Assembly: GCA_963739435.1 (NCBI GenBank)
Contig: CAVUAN010000008.1
Coordinates: 186,001-250,000 of the forward strand
Length of the DNA stretch: 64,000 nucleotides
Direction: 5' to 3'
DNA from: CAVUAN01 sp963739435
Lineage (GTDB): Bacteria; Acidobacteriota; Thermoanaerobaculia; UBA5066; Gp7-AA6
A program made the translations under genes and the position numbers. Under the pieces are notes generated by a model that searched no databases, had not been told where the DNA came from, and saw only the letters and a list, made by a program, of their open reading frames with translations. Position 1 is the stretch's first letter; each line of letters begins with the position of its first letter. Below are positions 58,432 through 64,000 of this stretch, piece after piece.

Positions 58432-58458
58432 CCCGACCGAGGGCAGGACTGCGCCGCG

Positions 58459-60897
58459 ATGTTTGAGAAGTACAACGAAAAGGCCCGCCGGGCGCTTTTT
58501 TTCGCGCGCTACGAAGCCTCGAAGCTGGGCTCCAAGGTCATCGAGTCCGAGCACCTCCTGCTCGGGATCCTGCGCGAGGGCGAAGACGTCATCAAGGAGA
58601 TCTTCTCCCGCTTCAACGTGAAGCCCGAGGAGGTCCGCCGCGAGATCGAAGGCGACCGCATTTTTGTCGAACGGATCTCCTCGACGGCGGAGCTGCCGCT
58701 CTCCGAGGAGTCGAAGAAGATCCTGGCGTACGCCTCGCACGAGGCGGAATCGATGATGCACCCCTACGTCGGAACGGAGCACCTCCTGATCGGGCTGCTT
58801 CGGGTGGACGGCTGCGTGGCAGGCCGGCTGCTCACCGCGCGGGGCTTCAACCTCTACGGCGTGCGAGAAGAGACGATCTCGCTGATCAAGGAGCGCGAGG
58901 TCTCGAAGCAGAAGAAGGAGCTCCCGTTCCTGGCCGAGTACAGCCGCGACCTGACGCAGCTGGCCTCGCAGGGCGGCTTCGACCCCCTGATCGGCCGCGA
59001 GAAGGAAGTCGAGCGCATCATCCAGATCCTTTCGCGCCGCACCAAGAACAACCCGATCCTGCTCGGCGAGCCCGGAGTCGGCAAGACGGCGATCGTCGAA
59101 GGCCTCGCCACCCGGATCGTCGAAGGCGCGGTCCCGATGTTCCTCGCCCAGAAGAAGATTCTGGCCCTCGACCTGTCCCTCATCGTGGCCGGCACCAAGT
59201 ACCGCGGCCAGTTCGAGGAACGCCTGAAGGGCATCATCCGGGAGCTGCGTGAGAACCCGGACCTCATCATCTTCATCGACGAGATCCATTCGTTGATCGG
59301 GGCGGGATCGGCCGAGGGGTCGCTCGACGCCGCGAACATCCTGAAGCCCGCTCTCTCGCGCGGCGAGGTGTCCTGCATCGGCGCGACGACGCTCAAGGAG
59401 TACCGGAAGTACATCGAGAAGGACCGCAGCCTGCTGCGGCGCTTCCAGGCGATCCAGGTCACGGCGCCCTCCGAGAACGAGACCTTCGAGATCCTGGAGG
59501 GGGTCAAGGATCGGTACGAGCAGTTCCACAAGGTCCGCTACTCGGCGGAGGCGATCAAGACCGCCGTCTACCAGTCGAACCGCTACATCACCGACCGTTT
59601 CTTCCCGGACAAGGCAATCGACATCCTGGACGAGGCCGGAGCCAAGGTGAAGCTGAAGCGGGTCGCTGACACGCAGAACCTGCGCAAGCTCGAGGTCGAG
59701 ACGCGCCAGATCGTCAAGGAGATGAAGAAGGCGATCTCGGACAAGGATTTCGAGAAGGCCGTGTTCCTGAGGGAACGCGAGATCGAGCTCAAGGAAGAGA
59801 TCGAGAGAACCAAGGCCCAGACGGCGGAGCGCACCGAGGCGACTCAGGAAGTCACGCGCCGCGATATCGAGGAGATCATCTCGTCCTGGACCGGCATCCC
59901 GATCGCCTCCCTGGAGATGGAGGAGGCGGAGAAGCTGCTCCACATGGAGGATGCTCTCCGCCGCCGCATCGTCGGCCAGGAAGCCGCTATCATCGGCGTC
60001 TCGAAGGCGATCCGCCGTTCCCGTCTCGGCGTCAAGAACCCGAACCGGCCGATGGGCTCGTTCATCTTCCTGGGCCCGTCGGGCGTCGGGAAGACGGAAG
60101 TCGCGCGGAGGCTGGCCGAGTTTCTGTTCGAGAACCAGAAGTCCCTCGTCCGGTTCGACATGTCCGAATACATGGAGAAGCACGCGGTCTCGAAGCTGAT
60201 CGGCTCCCCGCCGGGCTACGTGGGCCACGAGGACGGCGGCCAGCTCACCGAGCGGATCCGCCGCAATCCGTACAGCGTCATCCTGTTCGACGAGATCGAG
60301 AAGGCGCACCCGGACATCGCCAACCTGCTGCTGCAGATTCTCGAGGACGGCATCCTGACGGACGCCTACGGCAATGTCGTCGATTTCCGCAACACGCTCA
60401 TCATCATGACCTCGAACATCGGCACGAAGTACCTGGTCAACCGCACGCGGCTCGGGTTCGGCGGCGCCAAGGACCAGCCGAACATGAAGGAGATCGAGGA
60501 TCTCGTCCTCAAGGAGCTGCGCAAGGACTTTTCGCCCGAGTTCATCAACCGCATCGACGAGACGATCGTGTTCCACCCGCTCTCGCACGTCGAGCTGGCT
60601 CGGATCTGCCGGCTGCTGATCTCGGACGTCAACGCCACGATTGCCAGCGCCATGAGGGGAGCCTTCATCGACGTGGACGAGGCTGCCGTCGAGTGGCTTC
60701 TCCAACAGACCGGGGACGACCCGAACATGGGCGCGCGGCCGCTGCGGCGAGCGATCCAGAAGCACATCGAGGACCCCGTCTCCGAGCTACTGATTGCCGC
60801 GCGCGAGGAGCGGATCGAAGCCATCGAGGTCCGCGTCGGCGAAACAGGTCTGGCCGTCGCGGCCCGCGAAGCCGAGCCGATCGGGCAGGGAACCTAG
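58459..60897 (+). CDS. clpC: ClpC-type AAA+ unfoldase
   Basis: 812 residues, unbroken. The N-domain double Clp repeat (KARRALFFARYEASKLGSK, HEAESMMHPYVGTEHLL). D1 has Walker A GEPGVGKTA (about residue 209) and Walker B LIIFIDEIHSLIG. A UVR-containing M domain includes KAISDKDFEKAVFLREREIE. D2 has GPSGVGKTE (about residue 545) and ILFDEIEKAHPDI. It feeds proteins to ClpP. Its placement between lolD and bamA rather than beside mcsAB/ctsR is notable. Confidence 0.95.
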   Translation: MFEKYNEKARRALFFARYEASKLGSKVIESEHLLLGILREGEDVIKEIFSRFNVKPEEVRREIEGDRIFVERISSTAELPLSEESKKILAYASHEAESMMHPYVGTEHLLIGLLRVDGCVAGRLLTARGFNLYGVREETISLIKEREVSKQKKELPFLAEYSRDLTQLASQGGFDPLIGREKEVERIIQILSRRTKNNPILLGEPGVGKTAIVEGLATRIVEGAVPMFLAQKKILALDLSLIVAGTKYRGQFEERLKGIIRELRENPDLIIFIDEIHSLIGAGSAEGSLDAANILKPALSRGEVSCIGATTLKEYRKYIEKDRSLLRRFQAIQVTAPSENETFEILEGVKDRYEQFHKVRYSAEAIKTAVYQSNRYITDRFFPDKAIDILDEAGAKVKLKRVADTQNLRKLEVETRQIVKEMKKAISDKDFEKAVFLREREIELKEEIERTKAQTAERTEATQEVTRRDIEEIISSWTGIPIASLEMEEAEKLLHMEDALRRRIVGQEAAIIGVSKAIRRSRLGVKNPNRPMGSFIFLGPSGVGKTEVARRLAEFLFENQKSLVRFDMSEYMEKHAVSKLIGSPPGYVGHEDGGQLTERIRRNPYSVILFDEIEKAHPDIANLLLQILEDGILTDAYGNVVDFRNTLIIMTSNIGTKYLVNRTRLGFGGAKDQPNMKEIEDLVLKELRKDFSPEFINRIDETIVFHPLSHVELARICRLLISDVNATIASAMRGAFIDVDEAAVEWLLQQTGDDPNMGARPLRRAIQKHIEDPVSELLIAAREERIEAIEVRVGETGLAVAAREAEPIGQGT

Positions 60898-60901
60898 AGG
60901 C

Positions 60902-63404
60902 TTGCTTCGCAAGGTTCTGGTGGCCGCCGGCATCGCCGCGGCCCTCGGTGCGGCGTCCCTCGCGGCCCAGCCCGTTCCCGCCCCGGCCCCCACTCCGGCC
61001 CCGAGCCAGGTCCCGGCGCCGCGCCGGCGCCGGCCAGCGTTCCGGCCCGGCCCGTCCCGGACATCGTCGGAATCCGCGTCGTCGGCTACCAGACCGTCAC
61101 GCCCGACACGATCGCGCACTACCTGGGAATCAAGGTCGGCGACCCCTATGACCCGGAGAAGATCCGGGCGAATTTCCAGACCCTGTGGGATGTCGGCCTT
61201 CTCGAAAACGTCACGATCGAGGCCGAAACCGCCCCCTCGGGCGTCACGCTCATCGTGACGATCGAAGAGCGCCCGATGATCACGGCGATCGAGTACCAGG
61301 GCAACAAGAAGATCTCGGTGTCGCAGATCAAGGACCGCCTGAAAGAGCAGAAGGTGGAGGTCCACGTCGGCGCGCCGCTCTCGCTGCGCGACATCGCGAA
61401 AGTCCGCGCGGTGATAGCCGACTACTACGTCGAGCAGGGTTTCCGGAGCGCTTCGGTGGATTTCAAGATCGAAGATATTTCCCGGACGGACAAGAAGGTG
61501 ATCTTCACGATCGACGAAGGCGACAAGATGAAGATCGCCTCGATCCACTTCACCGGCAACACGGCTATGTCCGAGACGACGCTGCGCAACCAGATGAAGA
61601 AGACGAAGGTCGATGTGTTCTGGAGATTCCTCTCGGACGACACGGTGTACAGCCAGGCCAACTACGAGGCAGACGTCGAGCTGATCAAGGGAGCCTACCA
61701 GGCGAAGGGCTACAAGAACATCGTCGTCAAAGACGCCGTCCTCGACATCTTCGTGACCAATCCCAAGGCAGAACCCTCGAAGTTCAAGCGCAAGGTGAAC
61801 ATCACGGTTCCGCTGGTGGAGGGAGAGCAGTTCTTCACGGGGACGGTTCGTATCCTGAAGATGGACCAGCAGGGCCAGGCGGAGAGCGAGAACGCGCCGA
61901 TGGTCGTCTCGCGCAGCCGGATGCTCCGGGAGTTTGCGGACCTGCCTCCGGGATCGGTCTTGAATCGCGACAACCTCGTCCTGGGCTTGTCGAAGATCGA
62001 GTGCCTTTACAAGTCGCGCGGGTACATCTACTGGTTCGCGGACCCGGTGCTGCGCGAGGTCGGCGACCGGCGCGTGGACGTGGACGTCAAGATCTACGAG
62101 GGCGAAAAGTTCTACCTCGGCCGCCTCGAGATCACGGGCAATACGGTCACGCGGGACAAGGTCGTTCGCCGGGAGTTCGCTCTCGACGAGGGCGACGTCA
62201 TGAACATGGAGGCCGTGAAGAAGAGCCTCCAGAAGATGCAGCAGCTCGGCTACTTCAAGATCCAGGAAGAGCCCGAGTTCTCGGTGCGGCAGCAGGAGAG
62301 GAGAGTGGATCTCGTTCTCAAGGGCACGGAGACGTCCAAGAACGAGATCCAGTTCGGGGCCGGTTACTCCGGGTTCGACGGCTTCTTCGGACAGTTCTCC
62401 TTCCAGACGCGCAACTTCCTCGGGCGCGGAGAGACGCTCAGCCGCGTCGGCCCAGCTCGGCAAGATCTCGAAGTTCTACGACCTGTCGTACACGATCCCG
62501 TGGTGGATGGACAAGAACCAGTCCCTCGGCTACTCGGTGTACCGCCGGCAGCAGGACTACCAGACCATCGAGGAGAAGCGTATCGGCGGCTCGGTCTTCT
62601 ACGGAAAAGGGCTGGGGCTCTTCGACAGCATCGCCGGGTCTGTACTCGTACGAAGACATCGTCGCGAACTTCCCCGTGAACGGCGCGCAGACGCCGCCGG
62701 GACAGCCGTTGCCGCCGACGAAGTTCACCGAGGTCACGGGCCGGACGTCCTCGATCACGCCGAGCTACCGGTACGACAATCGCAACGACCCGACGGACCC
62801 GACGAACGGGCATCGGTATTCGACTTCGGTGCAGTTTGCGGGCCTGGGCGGGACCGACTACTTCATCAAGCCGCTTTTCGGGACCACCTATTACTTCCCG
62901 GTGCGTTTCCCGAAACACGCGTACATCGGGTTAAACCTCGAGCTCGCCTACGTCAAACCATTCAACGGCAAGCCGCTTCCGATCTTCGAGCGTTTCCAGA
63001 TCGGCGGCGAGCAGAGCCTGCGGGGATTCCAGGCGGGCTCCGTCGTGCCGTTGCAGGCCAACAACCAGGTCTTCACGGACGATCTCGGGCGTATCCTCGG
63101 CGGCAACAAGTACTTCGTCATCAATGCCGAGTACGTCTTCCTGTCGGTCGGACCGGCGAAGCTGCTCGTGTTCGGGGACGTCGGCAACGTGTACTTCGAC
63201 ACGCAGAACATCACGTTCCTCCACCTGCGCGAGGCCGTCGGCATGGAGTTGCGGGTGTTTCTGCCGATCTTCCAGGCGCCCCTGAGGTTCATCTACGCCT
63301 GGAATCTCCACCCGATCACGCCGATCGACCAGTTCGGGTTCCCGATCACGAGCTTGAAGGAGAAGCCGTCGGGGTTCACGTTCTCGATCGGCCGGACGTT
63401 CTAA
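60902..63404 (+). CDS. bamA: Outer-membrane assembly factor BamA (three frame breaks)
   Basis: A TTG start five bases after clpC gives LRKVLVAAGIAAALGAASLA as signal peptide, then a Pro/Ala linker. A break near 61025 leads to DIVGIRVVGYQTVTPDTI, the first of five POTRA domains (others include MITAIEYQGNKKISVSQI and KIASIHFTGNTAMSETTL). Breaks near 62445 and 62640 lie in the barrel (LGKISKFYDLSYTIPWWMDK, then YSYEDIVANFPVNG). FQIGGEQSLRGFQAGSVVP is the conserved L6 RGF motif, and the protein ends FSIGRTF with the terminal Phe of outer-membrane beta-barrel proteins. About 834 residues. It inserts barrel proteins into the outer membrane. Confidence 0.93.
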
Positions 63405-63518
63405 ACAGCCGCCGACAGTCTGAGCAGGGCCCTGCTGCGCCGCGGCCCGGAAATTTTCTAGACCGGGGACTACCGGGGGCCCGCGCCGGTTGGCCTTAAA
63501 ACCTCGGAATGGCCTGAT

Positions 63519-63547
63519 TTGAAAGGCTGTTCTGGAGGGCTGATTAT
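63519..63547 (+). promoter_or_regulatory. Candidate sigma70 promoter for skp
   Basis: TTGAAA (63519-63524), 17 bases, GATTAT (63542-63547), about 45 bases before the skp ATG. Five of six and four of six consensus matches. It sits in a locally A/T-rich pocket. Confidence 0.4.
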
Positions 63548-63593
63548 TGTTAGTATTTGCCGCTTTCGCAGAAGACGCTTAGAAGGAGCACGA

Positions 63594-64000
63594 ATGAAAC
63601 GCACCGTCCTTTCCATCCTCGCGGCCGGCTTTGCGGCCGCCGCGGCGGCCCAGACGGGGGCCGCGCCGGCGACCGCTCCGGCCCCGAGCATGCCCAAGAT
63701 CGCCGTGATCAATGTCGAACGCCTGGTTCAGGAGTCGGCCCTCGGGAAAGAGGCTTTCGCCCGAGTCAAGAAGTTGAACGACCAGAAGAAGGACGAGGCC
63801 GACAAGCTGGCCAAGGAGCTCCGGGACATGGAGCAAAAGCTGGCCGACCAGGGCCAGTCGATGACGGAAGACAAGCGCGACGCTCTCCAGAAGGGGTACC
63901 AGGAGAAAGCCATCTCCTACAAGCGGTTCAATGACGATGCCCAGCGGATTCTCGAGGATGCCCAGAAGAAAGAGCTGGAGGGCCTCGAAAGGCGTGTTCT
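63594..64000 (+). CDS. skp: OmpH/Skp-family periplasmic chaperone (3' end outside window)
   Basis: The frame is open from the ATG to the end of the window (135 codons), with a good ribosome site (AGAAGGAGC). Signal peptide TVLSILAAGFAAAAAAQ. MPKIAVINVERLVQESALG is the Skp N-terminal strand and helix, followed by a long charged coiled coil (KKLNDQKKDEADKLAKELR). It holds unfolded outer-membrane proteins for BamA, whose gene lies just upstream. An lpxD-type gene commonly follows this pair but is outside the window. Confidence 0.92.
   Translation, partial: MKRTVLSILAAGFAAAAAAQTGAAPATAPAPSMPKIAVINVERLVQESALGKEAFARVKKLNDQKKDEADKLAKELRDMEQKLADQGQSMTEDKRDALQKGYQEKAISYKRFNDDAQRILEDAQKKELEGLERRV

Noticed and set aside
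57862..60765. 967-codon open frame antisense to clpC
   Set aside because: A shadow frame caused by GC-rich codon use; the sense strand has an intact ClpC with every motif.

Overview
This is a GC-rich, gene-dense stretch of chromosome from a diderm (Gram-negative) bacterium. It carries an outer-membrane set (BamA, Skp, LolCD, TolC-type channel, PBP4) and many NTGA stop/start overlaps. The PATAN/DUF4388 regulator, the long RHS protein, the 'PCR..DTR' secreted domain, sigma-region-2/TPR pairs and glutaryl-CoA dehydrogenase are all compatible with an Acidobacteriota-like lineage. That placement is an inference from gene content, not a phylogeny. No rRNA, tRNA, CRISPR array, insertion sequence or prophage was found.

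Layout. 1-1262: 3' part of a PBP4-type D-Ala-D-Ala carboxypeptidase. 1671-11456: an accessory island in which two paralogous modules (a short sigma-region-2-like protein overlapping a TPR protein) flank a 1799-residue RHS protein. That RHS protein ends in a lipase-like alpha/beta-hydrolase and is followed by a small membrane protein. 11484-14145 (minus strand): an HD-type protein and two family-2 glycosyltransferases. 14188-18815: esterase, two membrane or zinc-ribbon proteins, a cyclase/formamidase, a creatininase-like protein and a GAF-SpoIIE phosphatase. 18821-24731: sugar epimerase, a secreted endosialidase-chaperone protein with 17-residue repeats, 3-methyladenine glycosylase, and a membrane GAF-GGDEF protein. 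24736-33957: DUF4388 regulator, glutaryl-CoA dehydrogenase, methyltransferase-DUF4214 and three large membrane GT-C-like proteins. 33988-37659: asnS, rimO, ribF. 37664-43615: a heavy-metal RND efflux operon. 43734-50116: thioredoxin, MacAB-type export and a histidine kinase. 50123-54983: Fe-S protein, metallo-hydrolase, RidA, Hpt and unknowns. 55013-64000: lysS, lolC, lolD, clpC, bamA and the start of skp, an envelope-biogenesis cluster.

Sequence quality matters here. By eye about 29 reading-frame breaks occur in conserved genes, including essential ones (lysS, lolD, bamA). Several are single-base changes in short homopolymers, so most are probably base-calling or assembly indels rather than pseudogenes. 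Affected genes are annotated as whole loci with the approximate break given.

The best candidates for something new are the paired sigma2-TPR modules around the RHS-hydrolase locus, with a sigma-E-like promoter in front of the second module, and two intergenic hairpins built from 7-base and 8-base tandem repeats.
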